Shown: positions 16,264 to 25,017 of the stretch, piece by piece
Numbering within the stretch: the first letter of the stretch is position 1
Layout: the number at the start of each line of letters is the position of its first letter
Source: an uncultured Dialister sp.
Lineage (GTDB): Bacteria > Bacillota > Negativicutes > Veillonellales > Dialisteraceae
Length of the DNA: 25,612 bases
Direction of reading: 5' to 3'
NCBI GenBank assembly: GCA_900759415.1
Contig: CAAEVC010000036.1
Location: forward strand, 1-25,612
The notes under the pieces: generated by a model
Databases searched by the model: none
What the model was told of the DNA's origin: nothing
What the model saw: only the letters and a program-made list of their open reading frames with translations
Program-made: the position numbers and the translations under genes

Positions 16264-18159
16264 TTATTCTTCAACTGGAGCTTCATGTACAGGAGCTTCT
16301 TCCAGTGCGAAGGAGATTCTTCTGCGTCCTTCATCAATGTTGATGATACGAACTTTTACATCATCGCCAACCTGGCAGATATCGCCTGGTTTCTTGTTGT
16401 GGTCATCGGTCATCTCATTGATGTGGAGCAGACCGGTCAGTCCGTCTTCCAGTTCAACGATTACGCCGAATTCAAGGATCTTGACAACCTTAGCGTCAAC
16501 CACATCATCTACCTGATGATCATGAACAGCGGTTTCCCACGGGTTCGGCAGGCAGTCTTTATGAGTGAAGGAAATTCTCTGTTTTTCACGATCAAAGGAT
16601 TTGATCTTTACATCGATTTCCTGTTCTGGTTTCAGAACGTCTTCAACTTTAGCAATCTTCTTCCAGGAAATGTCGGAAATATGGAGAAGACCTTCTACAC
16701 CATTGATGCCGATGAAAGCACCGTATGGCATGATCTTCTTAACAACGCCTTTGAGAACTTCGCCGTTTTCATAAGCGTTTTCGATTTCATCCATTTCAGT
16801 ATTTCTTTCTTCTTCCAGAACTGCTTTGCGGGAAAGAACCAGTCTGTTCTTAGCGCGGTCTACTTCCAGGATCTTAGCCGGGAAAGTCTTGCCTACCAGG
16901 CTCTGCAGGGAATGTACGAAACGCAGATCTCCCTGGGAAAGTGGAATGAAACCACGGAGAGATTTAATCTGAACGAGCAGACCAACTTTAATAGCTTCAA
17001 CGCCTTCGCATTCAACAGGTTCTCCCTTTTCGAATGCTTCTTCAGCTACATCCCAATCTGCTAAACGGTCTACTTTAATCTTGGATACATAAATTGTGCT
17101 ATCCTCTTTGACTCCGCTTACGATCTGTACGCGAAGAGTATCACCAATTTTCAGCACATCTTTCAGGGATGCCGGTGCCGGGAAGGAATATTCTTTTGCA
17201 AGCAGAACAGCTTCTGTCTTATATCCGAAAGAGATATAAGCTTTGTCGTCGTAGAGATCTACGACATTACCTTCAACTACGCTGCCTTTGTGCACATCCA
17301 GGTTCATTTCCTCCTGATCCAGCATTTCCTTCATGTTTTCCATTATACAAACTACCTCCTCTATGATCCAGTCCGGTGTGGATGCACCGGCGGTGATGCC
17401 AATCTTGTCCCGGCTTTGGAACCAGCTCGGATTTAGTTCCGCTGCCGTTTCGATATGATGAGTAATGGCGCCTTCTTCTCTGCAAATGTCTGCAAGACGA
17501 CAGGTGTTGGCACTGTTGCGTCCACCAATCACAATCATCACATCTACCTTATCCGCCAGCTCACGCGCTGCCTGTTGTCGCTGCATAGTTGCGTCACAAA
17601 TAGATTTGTTGACGTGAAGGTCCTTGACCTTTTTTCCTATTTCAGCAATCAGTTTGTCAGCCAGGGCAACCGAGAAAGTGGTCTGCGTAACTACATGAGC
17701 TTCCTGCATTGGTGGGAGTGCAGCTACATCTTCCATGGTTTCCACCTGGTAAGAATGTCCCACCGCCCATGCAACCACACTTTTCATTTCGGGATGCCTT
17801 TTTTCACCGATGAGTATAACCTGCTTGCCAGCCTCCACCAGTTTATGGGTTATTTCCTGGTTTCGTCTGACGAAAGGACAGGTCGCGTCCATTAGGGCCA
17901 GATTTTTGCACTTGAGTATATTATAACACGAAGGTCCCACTCCATGCGAACGAATTATTACAGTTTCATCGGTTAAATCTTCCAGATCATCCACTGCAGG
18001 AATTCCCTGGTCCGCCAGTTTCTGGACCACCTGCGGATTATGAATGATTGGACCATAGGTAACTGCTTTTACCCCGGAATCTGCGGTCTTTTCGGCGATT
18101 TTTAATGCCCGCCTTACGCCATAGCAGAATCCCATGACTTTAGATCTATATAATTCCAT
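16264..18159 (-). CDS. ispH: IspH (HMBPP reductase) fused to four S1 RNA-binding domains
   Basis: A 631-residue fusion. Residues 1-285 are IspH, the [4Fe-4S] enzyme reducing HMBPP to IPP and DMAPP in the last step of the MEP isoprenoid pathway; the cluster cysteines are C12 (FCYGVRRA), C94 (DATCPFV) and C188 (SICDAT), and RSHG and TQTTFS are present. Residues from about 292 to 618 hold four S1/OB repeats (about 292-362, 380-446, 466-534, 551-618); the third has the classic GAFIGINGVEGLLHISDIS. The fusion is known in Clostridia and Negativicutes, where it may supply ribosomal S1 function. The frame is uninterrupted through the junction. AAGGA lies about 12 nt before the ATG, a rather long spacing. 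It is transcribed alone, with a strong terminator downstream. Confidence 0.96.
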   Translation of the reverse strand: MELYRSKVMGFCYGVRRALKIAEKTADSGVKAVTYGPIIHNPQVVQKLADQGIPAVDDLEDLTDETVIIRSHGVGPSCYNILKCKNLALMDATCPFVRRNQEITHKLVEAGKQVILIGEKRHPEMKSVVAWAVGHSYQVETMEDVAALPPMQEAHVVTQTTFSVALADKLIAEIGKKVKDLHVNKSICDATMQRQQAARELADKVDVMIVIGGRNSANTCRLADICREEGAITHHIETAAELNPSWFQSRDKIGITAGASTPDWIIEEVVCIMENMKEMLDQEEMNLDVHKGSVVEGNVVDLYDDKAYISFGYKTEAVLLAKEYSFPAPASLKDVLKIGDTLRVQIVSGVKEDSTIYVSKIKVDRLADWDVAEEAFEKGEPVECEGVEAIKVGLLVQIKSLRGFIPLSQGDLRFVHSLQSLVGKTFPAKILEVDRAKNRLVLSRKAVLEEERNTEMDEIENAYENGEVLKGVVKKIMPYGAFIGINGVEGLLHISDISWKKIAKVEDVLKPEQEIDVKIKSFDREKQRISFTHKDCLPNPWETAVHDHQVDDVVDAKVVKILEFGVIVELEDGLTGLLHINEMTDDHNKKPGDICQVGDDVKVRIINIDEGRRRISFALEEAPVHEAPVEE

Positions 18160-18269
18160 GAAATATTTATATCCTTCTCTTTCCTTGATATAGTCAGTTT
18201 TCTAACTGCATATAGAAAAATTCAATAACAGTGATATGCCTTCTTCCTGGAGGAAAGGATAGAAAACTT

Positions 18270-18275
18270 ATTATA
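18270..18275 (-). promoter_or_regulatory. Putative -10 of the ispH-S1 promoter
   Basis: Minus-strand TATAAT with no clear -35. The predicted start near 18263 gives a leader of about 104 nt with two small hairpins: TTCCT-cc-AGGAA and CAGTT-agaa-AACTG. Read-through from plsC is also possible since no terminator is visible between them. Confidence 0.4.
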
Positions 18276-18343
18276 TGATAACATATTTCAGCGATTTTCA
18301 TACACTGTATAAAGAAAAAGTTCAGAAGGATGAGAAAATCACA

Positions 18344-18949
18344 TCATTCAGAGACCCGATGATTATATTCATCCATCAATTCCTGAATTTTCCCTTTTAC
18401 GATGTCATTGAGTTCAGCTACCTTTTCATCAGTAGCTCTCTGTTTTTCTACCGGTACCGGTTTGCCGATGAGCACTGCAAGCGGTCCTTTTCTCTTAGGC
18501 ATATCCCGGGAACCGATGACCGCCACGGGAATAACCGGTGTCCCTGTCATAAGGGCGAGGGATGCCATGCCGGAGTGGAAACGGCCAAGCCCTTCCTTTC
18601 TGATTCTTGTCCCTTCCGGGAAGATGCCCAGCGGATTTCCTGCCTTCAGTTCTTTCATGGCCTGGCGGATGGCAGTACGATCAACAGTTCCCCGCTTCAC
18701 CGGAAAGGTGCCGAACTGGCGGAGTACCCATCCGAAGACCGGATTTTTGAACAGTTCTTCTTTGGCCATGTAATGAATGATTCTTGTTTTGAAAGCGACC
18801 CCGATAAGTGGAGGATCCCAGTCGCTCTTATGGTTGGGCGCCACAATAATGGCTCCTTTCTCCGGTACGTTTTCGCTTCCTTCTACATGAAGCCCGTAAA
18901 TTCCGAAGAATATGAAATTGAGCACTGCTCTGATGATTTTAAAAATCAT
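18344..18949 (-). CDS. plsC: 1-acyl-sn-glycerol-3-phosphate acyltransferase PlsC
   Basis: A 201-residue membrane-associated acyltransferase that converts lysophosphatidic acid to phosphatidic acid. The catalytic HX4D motif is H40 to D45 in NHKSDWD; the glycerophosphate-binding FPEGTR is at 110-115; the GTPVIPVAV segment near 136-144 is also conserved. An N-terminal hydrophobic stretch (about 4-20) is the likely membrane anchor. The ATG overlaps the cmk stop by 4 nt and has AAGGAGG 4 nt upstream. cmk-plsC followed by ispH-S1 is a recurrent Firmicutes order. Confidence 0.95.
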   Translation of the reverse strand: MIFKIIRAVLNFIFFGIYGLHVEGSENVPEKGAIIVAPNHKSDWDPPLIGVAFKTRIIHYMAKEELFKNPVFGWVLRQFGTFPVKRGTVDRTAIRQAMKELKAGNPLGIFPEGTRIRKEGLGRFHSGMASLALMTGTPVIPVAVIGSRDMPKRKGPLAVLIGKPVPVEKQRATDEKVAELNDIVKGKIQELMDEYNHRVSE

Positions 18950-19638
18950 GGTTCCTCCTTGCCGGCAAAGTCAGGGAACTTCTTATTGCAGACATCGATG
19001 ATGGCTTCAGCGGTTTCTTCCAGCGTCATATCTCCATTATCCAGAAGGATGGCATCATCTGCCTGTTTCAGCGGGGAAATTTCCCGGTGGCTGTCCAGAT
19101 AGTCTCTCTTGCTGATTTCTTCTTCCACTTCTTCCATAGTCATTTCCGGATGGCCTTCTGTCAGCTCCTTGAAACGGCGCACCGCTCTTGTATGAACGGA
19201 AGCGGTAAGGAAGATTTTCACATCTGCATCTGGAAGGACAGTGGTACCGATATCTCTTCCATCCAGTACGATGCCTCCCTTTTCTGCCTGTTTCCTCTGG
19301 ATGGTGACCATAGCTGTCCGGACACCGCCGATAGAGGATACTTCAGATACATAGGAAGATACTTCCGGAGTCCTGATATATGGAGTCACATCGCTGCCGT
19401 CTACAATGACGTGCATGGTATCTTTATCCGGATGCACTTCCATCTCCAGTTTCTCTGTCATTTCTGCAATGGCATCGTGGTCCTTGATGCCTTTCTGAAG
19501 CGCCGTGTATGTGATGGCTCTGTACATGGCACCGGTATCCAGATAGGCATAGCCCAGACGGGATGCAAGGATTTTGGAAACGCTGCTCTTCCCTGCCCCG
19601 GCAGGTCCATCAATAGCAACAGATAATTTTTTCATCAT
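18946..19638 (-). CDS. cmk: Cytidylate kinase
   Basis: A 230-residue monomeric nucleoside monophosphate kinase that phosphorylates CMP and dCMP with ATP. The P-loop GPAGAGKS is at 11-18; YLDTGAMYRA follows, and LDGRDIGTTVLPDADVKIFL is the central CMP-binding and LID-proximal segment. Length is usual for the family. The first of two adjacent ATG codons overlaps the baiN stop (ATGA) and has GGGG 7 nt upstream. Confidence 0.97.
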   Translation of the reverse strand: MMKKLSVAIDGPAGAGKSSVSKILASRLGYAYLDTGAMYRAITYTALQKGIKDHDAIAEMTEKLEMEVHPDKDTMHVIVDGSDVTPYIRTPEVSSYVSEVSSIGGVRTAMVTIQRKQAEKGGIVLDGRDIGTTVLPDADVKIFLTASVHTRAVRRFKELTEGHPEMTMEEVEEEISKRDYLDSHREISPLKQADDAILLDNGDMTLEETAEAIIDVCNKKFPDFAGKEEP

Positions 19639-20891
19639 TCATTTTCCCCTTTCACTGCAGATAAGGCAGCCAAATGTCCGGTGGAAAATGCAGCCTGCAG
19701 GTTATACCCGCCGGTAAAGGCATGAACATCCAACACTTCACCTGCAAAATATAAATTTTTAACCAGTTTGGATTCCATGGTCGATGGATTGATTTCTTTG
19801 ACAGAAACGCCGCCGGCAGTAACGATGGCCTCTTCAACAGGCCGGGTGCCGGTAATGGTGAGTTTCATGTTTTTTAACGTATGCACAAGGCGGAGACGGT
19901 CGCCTTTTTTCAGGTCGCTGGCAGGAAGTTCCCGGGGGATACCTGCCATGGCAAGGACGATGTCGATCATGCGGTGGGGCATGAGATCTGAAAGGGCTCC
20001 TGACATCTGTTTCAGATGATATTTTTCCAGATCCCTTAAAACTCTTTTATCCAGTACTTCTTCTGTAAGGGCCGGTTTCAGATCTATGGAACCGGTGACC
20101 TTATGGCCCTGAGAGAGCCAGAGAGATACTTTATCGGAAAGAGATAGAACGATAGGACCGGAGACTCCGAAATGGGTAAAGAGCATTTCTCCGAATTCTT
20201 CTGCTTTCCTTCTTCCTCCTCCATCTACAGAAAGGGTGACATTCTTAAGGGAAATCCCCTGCAGCGCTTTGCAGAAACTTTCCGCACAGACAAGGGGAAT
20301 GAGCGCCGGACGGATACGGGTGACCTTATGTCCCACCTCTCCTGCCATGCCATAACCATCTCCGGTAGAACCGGTTCTTGGATAGGAAGCACCGCCGGTA
20401 GTCACGATGACAGCATCAGCGCTGTACTGCCCTTTGGAGGTCATGACACCTGTCACTCTTCCTTCTTCTCTTAAAAGGTGAGTCACCGGTTCATTGAGGT
20501 GGAGATCCACCTTTTCTCTTTCCAGTATCTTCATGAAAAGGTGGCGTACTTCCTGCGCATCATCGCTGGCAGGAAACACCCTTCCGCCCCGTTCTACTTT
20601 GGTTTCCAGTCCCCAAGAATGGAGCAGGTCCAGGAAATCTTCATTGTCAAATTTTTCATAGGCACTGTAGAGGAATTTCCCGTTTCCCGGCGTTTTCCCT
20701 ATGAAATCCCGGATAGGAGCGCTGTTGGTCAGATTGCAGCGGCCCTTGCCTGTAATCCCCATCTTGAGCCCTACTTTAGGCATCTTTTCAAAAAGGGATA
20801 CATGAGCGCCTTCATGGGCAGCAGTCACTGCTGCCAGAAGTCCTGCAGCACCGGCACCAACGATGGCGATTTTCTTATTTGTAAAGCTCAT
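19635..20891 (-). CDS. BaiN/HI0933-family FAD-dependent oxidoreductase
   Basis: A 418-residue flavoprotein of the HI0933 (YhiN/BaiN) family. The FAD-binding GAGAAG is at 12-17, the family signature GITGKGRCNLTN is at 45-56, and the C-terminus carries FAGEVLDVHAFTGGYNLQ, which closes the FAD site. The middle part matches the HI0933 insert domain. BaiN itself has been linked to bile-acid 7-dehydroxylation, but most members are widespread with no proven substrate, and the housekeeping setting here says nothing about bile acids. The start overlaps the end of rluB by 17 nt, with GGAGG 12 nt upstream. Confidence 0.9.
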   Translation of the reverse strand: MSFTNKKIAIVGAGAAGLLAAVTAAHEGAHVSLFEKMPKVGLKMGITGKGRCNLTNSAPIRDFIGKTPGNGKFLYSAYEKFDNEDFLDLLHSWGLETKVERGGRVFPASDDAQEVRHLFMKILEREKVDLHLNEPVTHLLREEGRVTGVMTSKGQYSADAVIVTTGGASYPRTGSTGDGYGMAGEVGHKVTRIRPALIPLVCAESFCKALQGISLKNVTLSVDGGGRRKAEEFGEMLFTHFGVSGPIVLSLSDKVSLWLSQGHKVTGSIDLKPALTEEVLDKRVLRDLEKYHLKQMSGALSDLMPHRMIDIVLAMAGIPRELPASDLKKGDRLRLVHTLKNMKLTITGTRPVEEAIVTAGGVSVKEINPSTMESKLVKNLYFAGEVLDVHAFTGGYNLQAAFSTGHLAALSAVKGENE

Positions 20892-21597
20892 ACAACTTTC
20901 TGACCTCCTCTCCTGTCAGCCTGCGGTAACTGCCCCGGGAGAGACCTTCGGTGGTCAGGAATCCGTAACGGATGCGGACCAGTTCAAATACAGGATAATG
21001 GTAGGCTTCCATCATCTTGCGGATTTCCCGGTTCTTTCCTTCGTGAAGGGTCATGAGCACCTGGGTCTTGTTCTTCTCTTTATCGTAGTTCAGTACTTCG
21101 ATTTCACAGGGCGCTGTCATGCCGCTGTCGATGCGGACCCCTTCTGCCATTTTTGCAGCCAGCTTTTTGGAATATTTCCCTCTCACTGTGACCTTATAGG
21201 TTTTATCCACACCATGGCTCGGATGGGTCAGGATGAAATCCAGATCCCCGTCATTGGTCATAATGAGAAGACCTTCGGAATGGTAATCCAGCCGGCCTAC
21301 CGGGAAAATCCTTTCTCTGACAGTACGGAAATAATCCATCACTGTCCTTCTGCCCTGAGGGTCCGATACGGAAGTAATCACATTATCCGGTTTATAGAAA
21401 AGGAAATATTTTTTCTTTTCCGGTCTTACTACCATACCCATTGCTTCAATGGTATCTTTCACCGGGTCTGCTTCGGTCCCCAGTTCCTTCACTGTCTTAC
21501 CATTGACTTTGACATGGCCTGCAAGGATCAGTTCTTCCGCTTTCCGGCGGGAACATACACCTGCATGGCTCAAAATTTTCTGCAACCGTTCTTTCAA
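20875..21597 (-). CDS. rluB: Ribosomal large subunit pseudouridine synthase RluB/RsuA family
   Basis: A 240-residue enzyme that isomerises a uridine of rRNA. An N-terminal S4 RNA-binding domain (1-60, with RLQKILSHAGVCSRRKAEEL) is followed by the RsuA-type catalytic domain with its aspartate D104 in GRLDYHSEGLL. scpA-scpB-rluB order supports the RluB (23S) assignment over RsuA (16S). The start codon is TTG at 21597, overlapping the scpB stop as TTGA; AAGGAG 7-8 nt upstream and the exact match to the family N-terminus support it. Confidence 0.93.
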   Translation of the reverse strand: MKERLQKILSHAGVCSRRKAEELILAGHVKVNGKTVKELGTEADPVKDTIEAMGMVVRPEKKKYFLFYKPDNVITSVSDPQGRRTVMDYFRTVRERIFPVGRLDYHSEGLLIMTNDGDLDFILTHPSHGVDKTYKVTVRGKYSKKLAAKMAEGVRIDSGMTAPCEIEVLNYDKEKNKTQVLMTLHEGKNREIRKMMEAYHYPVFELVRIRYGFLTTEGLSRGSYRRLTGEEVRKLYELYK

Positions 21598-22127
21598 AAT
21601 AAATCTCCTTCGTCAATCTTTTCTGCCCATCGGGTTCTAAGTTCACTTACATCATTGAGTCCTGTGCACTGCAGGAAACGGCGGGTCGTGCCATAAAGGA
21701 TAGGTCTTCCCGGCACATCCAGTCTTCCTCTTTCTTCAATGAGATCCTTATCCATAAGAAGAGAAATCACCCGTCCTGCTGATACGCCTCTCACCTTTTC
21801 AATTTCTACTCTGGTGACCGGCTCCTTGCATGCGATGACAGCCAGGGTTTCCAGTGCTGCAGATGAAAGAGGCGTCTGTTTTCCCAGAAGAGAAGCCAGC
21901 CACTCATCATAGATCTTCTTCGTCACAAGAGAGTATCCCGCGCCGGTGTAGTGAAGAGTAATCCCTGAATCTTCCTTCTTATATTTTTCTTTCAGATAAT
22001 CCAGTGCTTTTTCAATGGTCACTGTATCTTCATTAAGAGCGGCAGCCAGTTCTTTCAGCGATGCCGGTATGCCTCTGGCAAAAAGAAATGCTTCTATCAA
22101 AGCAGCCAGAGCAGAAAGCCCTTTCAT
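21594..22127 (-). CDS. scpB: Segregation and condensation protein B
   Basis: A 177-residue kleisin-associated winged-helix protein that joins ScpA and Smc in chromosome condensation. Tandem winged helices are seen, with the conserved SSAALETLAVIACKEPVTRVEIEKVRGV-type core (about 92-120, read from the alignment of motifs such as LAVIACKEPVTR) and GRPILYGTT near the C-terminus. AAAGGAG precedes the ATG, which overlaps the scpA stop by 4 nt. smc is not in the window. Confidence 0.95.
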   Translation of the reverse strand: MKGLSALAALIEAFLFARGIPASLKELAAALNEDTVTIEKALDYLKEKYKKEDSGITLHYTGAGYSLVTKKIYDEWLASLLGKQTPLSSAALETLAVIACKEPVTRVEIEKVRGVSAGRVISLLMDKDLIEERGRLDVPGRPILYGTTRRFLQCTGLNDVSELRTRWAEKIDEGDLF

Positions 22128-22834
22128 ACATTTTCTCCTTTAATCACAAAACCTTCTGCTGTATCCATAATCCTTGCCTTTCCCTGACGGATCAGTTCCA
22201 GCAAGGCCAGAAAGGATACGGCCAGACGGAGTCTTGTTTTACAATTTCTTAAATACTCATGGAATCCTACGGATTTCTTCAACCGGAGAGTCTCTTCCCA
22301 ATTCTGAAGCTCTCCGTCCATAGAGACTTCTTCAGAAGGAAGCCAGGTCTCTTCCTGTTCCTGCATGGACCGGTAGAGGGAAAGGAAGGCATTGTGCAGA
22401 CGGGTAAGGGAAATCTTTCCCTGGTAAGCCACATTCTTGAAAACTTCCGGCTCCCTGTTCCAGTATGGTCTTTCCTCTTCCATGAGATACTCAATCCTTG
22501 CTCTGATTTCCTTCATCTTCCTGAATTCTTCCAGTGAACGGGTCAGTTCCTGTCTTGGATCTTCTGTCTCATCGGTTTCTTCCTGCCGCCTTTTTGGAAG
22601 GAGCATGCGGGACTTGATGAGAAGCAGCGTAGATGCCATGGCAAAGAAACTGCTGCCCAGTTCCAGATTGAACTGCTTGGCAGACTCCAGATATTCCAGA
22701 TACTGGTCCGTAATGATATGAATGGGAATGTCATGAATATCAATCCGATTCTTCGTTACCAGATGGAGCAGCAGATCCAGAGGTCCCTCAAAGAGAGGAA
22801 TATTCACTCTGTAGCTTTCTGTATTCTCTTCCAT
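22124..22834 (-). CDS. scpA: Segregation and condensation protein A (kleisin)
   Basis: About 236 residues. ScpA is the kleisin that bridges the Smc dimer heads. The N-terminal IPLFEGPLDLLLHLV is diagnostic, followed by IDIHDIPIHIITDQYLEYL and the LGSSFFAMASTLLLIKSRMLLP helix; the C-terminal winged helix includes FLALLELIRQGKARI. The frame can be extended to a TTG at 22879, but the ATG at 22834 has a G-rich ribosome site (GGAGGAG and GAGGGGG) just upstream, so I chose it. First gene of the six-gene run ending with plsC. Confidence 0.95.
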   Translation of the reverse strand: MEENTESYRVNIPLFEGPLDLLLHLVTKNRIDIHDIPIHIITDQYLEYLESAKQFNLELGSSFFAMASTLLLIKSRMLLPKRRQEETDETEDPRQELTRSLEEFRKMKEIRARIEYLMEEERPYWNREPEVFKNVAYQGKISLTRLHNAFLSLYRSMQEQEETWLPSEEVSMDGELQNWEETLRLKKSVGFHEYLRNCKTRLRLAVSFLALLELIRQGKARIMDTAEGFVIKGENV

Positions 22835-22893
22835 GCGGGCCCCCTCTCCTCCTGTGTATGACAATCTGTATTCTATCAACTTCAGTATCCTTT

Positions 22894-22899
22894 ATTATA
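22894..22899 (-). promoter_or_regulatory. Putative -10 for the scpA-plsC operon
   Basis: Minus-strand TATAAT with no recognisable -35 at the usual distance. Predicted start near 22887, about 53 nt before scpA. It is in a divergent intergenic region shared with the decarboxylase promoter. Confidence 0.45.
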
Positions 22900-22973
22900 A
22901 CGTAAAATGCAAGATAATATAAGGGTTCATGCACGGCATAGCTTTTCTGATGCTGAATAGAGAGACCCTTTCC

Positions 22974-23014
22974 GGAAAAGAAATTTGTCACTTTTCCACT
23001 CCTCCCTATATAAT
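22974..23014 (+). promoter_or_regulatory. Decarboxylase promoter with inverted repeat around the -35
   Basis: TTGTCA (22985-22990, 5/6) and TATAAT (23009-23014) are separated by 18 nt. GGAAAAG (22974-22980) and CTTTTCC (22991-22997) form a perfect 7-bp inverted repeat with a 10-nt centre that contains the -35. The predicted start near 23021 leaves only about 14 nt of leader, holding the AAAGGAG ribosome site (23021-23027). Confidence 0.65.
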
Positions 23015-23034
23015 ATCCATAAAGGAGATTATTT

Positions 23035-24858
23035 ATGAAAAAATCAGACTTATCCAAACTTCCGCCCTTTACCGCTGCCCTTCTGAAAGAAGCGGCCAAG
23101 GAAAGAGCAGATTTCGATACACCGGGACACCATTCCGGTTCCTTCTTCAGACTGACAGCAGAAGGCCATCTCTTCGTACAGGAACTGGGAGAAAAAGCTT
23201 TCAAAGCAGACATTTCAGATTCTTCCTCTGCTGTAGGAGATCCTTCCTCCCATGAAGGAGTTTCCGGAGAGGCAGAAAAACTGGCCGCATCGGTCTGGGG
23301 AAGTGACCAGTGTTTCTTCGTCCTTGGCGGCACCTCTTCTTCCAACCGCATCGCTGCCAATGCCCTCCTTTCTAAAGGAGATCTTGTCCTCTTTGACAGG
23401 AACAATCATAAATCCACCTGGCAGGGAGCACTCATACAGGCTGGTGCCCGTCCTGTATATCTTCCATCTTCCAGAAATGATTCTGCTGTCATCGGCGGGA
23501 TTTCTGCTTATGCACTGGAAAGAGACGTCCTTATGAAAGAAGCACTGGCTCTGGATCCTTCTGCTGCAGAAAGGCCCCATCCTTTCCGTCTGGCCTGCCT
23601 TGAACTTTCCACCTATGACGGTCTTTTCATCAATGTGCGAAAGATTCTGGAAAAAATAGGTCCGCTCTGTGATTACATCCTCTTTGACGGTGCCTGGGCA
23701 GGATATGAAAATTTCATTCCCATTCTCAAAGATTCTGCGGTCCTCACCTTCCCCCTTTCAGAAGAAGACCCCGGCATCCTTGTCACCCAGTCAGTCCATA
23801 AGCAGCTTGCCGGATTTTCCATGACATCCCAGATTCACAAGAAAGATGATCATATCAAAGATAAACCGTCCTATGTACCATTCGATGTGTTCAATGATAC
23901 CTTTCTCATGCACATCTCCACCTCTCCCTACTATCCTCTTTTTGCAGGCCTTGAAATGAATGCGCTCATTCATCAGAAAAAAGGAAAAGAACTCTGGAAG
24001 AAAGCATTTGCCCTGGCAGCAGAATTCAAGAAGAAACTGCTGAAAGAGAGTTCCCTCTTTATCCCTTTCCTGCCGCCGGAAGTCCACGGGAAAAAATGGG
24101 AAGAAGGAAATACAGAAGCCATCATGGAAGATGCTTCCTATTTCTCTCTTTCCACAAAAGACAGCTGGCACGGATTCAGTGATATGGAAGACAACATGTA
24201 TCTTTTAGACCCCTGCAAGATACTGCTGACCACCGGCACCTTCTCATCGGGAAGGAAAGACTCCATCCCTGCCCATCTCCTCTCCGCCTTTCTGGAGACG
24301 AGAAATATTACGCCGGAAAAATCGGATTTCTATACCATCCTCTTCCTTACTGAACCGGGAGATAAAGAAAAGAAATATGATTTCCTTCTTTCCGTGCTGA
24401 AAGATTTTGAAAATGCCTATAGAAACAATGTGCCGATGAAAGATTTCATGCCCGATGTGCAGTCCCATCCAGGCGAAGGGCTGAAAGACTACTGCCGGAG
24501 ATATCATGACTTCATGGTATCCCATCATGCAGGAGAACTGCAGGCCTCCCTCTTCCAGAAAGAGGATTTTCCAAAATCCATGGTTACCGGTTATGAGGCT
24601 CATCAGGCATTCATCAAAGGAAAAAGAGAATCCGTCCCGCTGAAGAAAGCCCTGGGCCGCGTGGCTCTTGAAAATGCCCTTCCATATCCGCCTGGCATCT
24701 GCGCCATTGCTGCCGGAGAAATCTGGACTGAGAATATTCTTTCCTATTTTTCCTTCCTCGAAGAATACGAGAAGAATTATCCCGAATTCTCTCCTGAAAT
24801 CCTTGGCGTCCATCATGATGAAAGAGACCTTCCCTATGTATGGGTCCTAAGCGTCTGA
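23035..24858 (+). CDS. PLP-dependent Orn/Lys/Arg decarboxylase, probably ornithine-type
   Basis: A 607-residue fold-type I basic amino acid decarboxylase. PLP is expected on K256 in TQSVHKQLAGFSMTSQIH; D218 in FDGAWAGYE should contact the PLP ring nitrogen; TPGHHSG (29-35) and GGTSSSN (98-104) are conserved. The C-terminal domain has ENALPYPPGI. It lacks the N-terminal wing domain of the roughly 720-750-residue inducible enterobacterial enzymes. DGAW-GYENFIP and the C-terminal pattern resemble ornithine decarboxylases, giving putrescine plus CO2, but lysine or arginine cannot be excluded. Putrescine or cadaverine linked to peptidoglycan anchors the outer membrane in some Negativicutes, a plausible role. 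AAAGGAG lies 7 nt before the ATG. It seems to be monocistronic. Confidence 0.88.
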   Translation: MKKSDLSKLPPFTAALLKEAAKERADFDTPGHHSGSFFRLTAEGHLFVQELGEKAFKADISDSSSAVGDPSSHEGVSGEAEKLAASVWGSDQCFFVLGGTSSSNRIAANALLSKGDLVLFDRNNHKSTWQGALIQAGARPVYLPSSRNDSAVIGGISAYALERDVLMKEALALDPSAAERPHPFRLACLELSTYDGLFINVRKILEKIGPLCDYILFDGAWAGYENFIPILKDSAVLTFPLSEEDPGILVTQSVHKQLAGFSMTSQIHKKDDHIKDKPSYVPFDVFNDTFLMHISTSPYYPLFAGLEMNALIHQKKGKELWKKAFALAAEFKKKLLKESSLFIPFLPPEVHGKKWEEGNTEAIMEDASYFSLSTKDSWHGFSDMEDNMYLLDPCKILLTTGTFSSGRKDSIPAHLLSAFLETRNITPEKSDFYTILFLTEPGDKEKKYDFLLSVLKDFENAYRNNVPMKDFMPDVQSHPGEGLKDYCRRYHDFMVSHHAGELQASLFQKEDFPKSMVTGYEAHQAFIKGKRESVPLKKALGRVALENALPYPPGICAIAAGEIWTENILSYFSFLEEYEKNYPEFSPEILGVHHDERDLPYVWVLSV

Positions 24859-24935
24859 TACATACCCCATATTTCCTTTATAATTATAGGAATAATAATA
24901 CTAAAGGCAGAAATGGAATTCTTCTCAAAATCTGA

Positions 24936-24964
24936 TTGACAGTCCCTATAAAATCTCTTATAAT
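24936..24964 (+). promoter_or_regulatory. Consensus promoter of rpsD
   Basis: Perfect TTGACA (24936-24941), a 17-nt spacer and perfect TATAAT (24959-24964). Predicted start near 24971, leaving a leader of about 47 nt. GCTG (24971-24974) can pair with CAGC (24987-24990), a small stem at the very 5' end. Upstream at 24876-24893 an AT-rich imperfect palindrome is the only candidate for a decarboxylase terminator, and it is weak. Confidence 0.92.
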
Positions 24965-25017
24965 ATAAAAGCTGTTTCATATCGAGCAGCAGAATTTTTA
25001 GAGAGGTGATTTACACA

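Noticed and set aside
19635..20891. BaiN homolog as evidence for bile-acid dehydroxylation
   Set aside because: The HI0933 family is broad and the gene sits in a housekeeping operon without any bai genes.
22834..22879. TTG-started longer form of scpA
   Set aside because: The ATG at 22834 has a much better ribosome site and gives the family's normal N-terminus.
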